Shown here: positions 21,071 to 21,167 of the stretch, piece by piece | Layout: each line of letters opens with the position of its first letter | How positions within the stretch are numbered: the stretch's first letter is position 1 | Assembly (NCBI GenBank): GCA_018365815.1 | Contig: JAGZJH010000039.1 | Span: forward strand, 1-21,167 | Direction: 5' to 3' | DNA: 21,167 nucleotides | DNA from: Erysipelotrichaceae bacterium | Lineage (GTDB): Bacteria; Bacillota_I; Bacilli_A; Erysipelotrichales; Coprobacillaceae | The notes under the pieces: generated by a model | The model's input: the letters and a program-made list of their open reading frames with translations, nothing else | Told to the model about the DNA's origin: nothing | Database searches by the model: none | Translations under genes and position numbers: made by a program

Positions 21071-21167
21071 TGATCAGCCCCCTGTCAAGTAGACAGGCAA
21101 AATAAATAAAAATCATTAGATGCTTTACACAATGGTAAGGCATCTTTTATTATACCATTGCATAATT
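21071..21167. mobile_element. Probable left end of an IS3-like element, cut by the window edge
   Basis: TGATCAGCCCCCTGTCAAGT followed by AGACAGG has the TG start and the CTGTCAAGTAGACAG core that I associate with IS3-family terminal repeats; the core is itself a hairpin (CCTGTC 21081-21086, GACAGG 21092-21097). A terminator-like hairpin follows, as expected just inside an element. No orfA start is reached before the window ends. Confidence 0.4.
21118..21149 (+). terminator. Terminator-like hairpin inside the right-hand IS-like end
   Basis: AGATGCTTTAC (21118-21128) pairs with GTAAGGCATCT (21135-21145) with one G-U pair and a 6-base loop, followed by TTTT. Such hairpins near IS ends can stop outside transcripts from entering the transposase genes. 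Confidence 0.6.

Noticed and set aside
1..21167. CRISPR array, tRNA or rRNA genes
   Set aside because: I saw no regularly spaced repeats and no tRNA or rRNA signatures on either strand by reading.

Overview
This window comes from a low-G+C Bacillota (Firmicutes) chromosome. It is AT-rich, has strong AGGAGG-type ribosome binding sites and U-tailed intrinsic terminators, and uses the standard code. The block yybS-gdpP-rplI-dnaB matches the order known from Bacillus subtilis, and tdk-prfA-prmC is a Firmicutes arrangement. Gene content and style suggest the Erysipelotrichia / Coprobacillaceae side of the phylum, but the exact taxon is a guess.

Layout. (1) 1-260: apparent tail of an IS3-family transposase, its end, and a decayed coding fragment. 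(2) 407-1156: chbG/ydjC-type sugar deacetylase behind a good cre (CcpA) site. (3) 1430-6849: core operon yybS-gdpP-rplI-dnaB-tdk, starting with an extended -10 promoter and a leader that contains a terminator-like hairpin, and closed by a terminator overlapping the tdk stop codon. (4) 6935-7106: a gene-free stretch holding its own promoter, three strong hairpins, C-rich single strands and a terminator. It is a candidate small RNA or prfA leader and the most interesting item here. (5) 7150-9653: prfA, prmC (overlapping) and a GNAT acetyltransferase. (6) 9675-10223: hsp20 under a near-consensus promoter whose -35 lies inside a CIRCE (HrcA) operator. (7) 10246-12940: a YitT membrane protein (minus strand) and a YtcJ-like amidohydrolase, divergently transcribed. 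(8) 12956-17304: a cellobiose-type PTS EIIC (minus strand) divergent from an unusual glucosamine-6-phosphate isomerase-like gene, then an RDD membrane protein, an RpiR-type regulator and an unknown helical protein. (9) 17443-18600: GrpB-like protein and a convergent VanZ-like protein. (10) 18672-20867: a LysR regulator and a MetE-like (YxjG/H-type) methyltransferase, with a candidate LysR box between them. (11) 20935-21167: an IS3-type transposase remnant and what looks like the left end of another IS3-like element.

How it fits together. The first half is housekeeping: c-di-AMP turnover, ribosome, replication, thymidine salvage, translation termination. The second half is a series of small accessory units, most with their own regulator or operator and each closed by a hairpin terminator. 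Sugar-related functions recur (ChbG, EIIC, NagB-like isomerase, RpiR, two cre-like sites), which suggests an amino-sugar or beta-glucoside theme, but no substrate can be assigned from sequence. Several start codons were moved downstream to sites with properly spaced ribosome binding sites; this is noted gene by gene.
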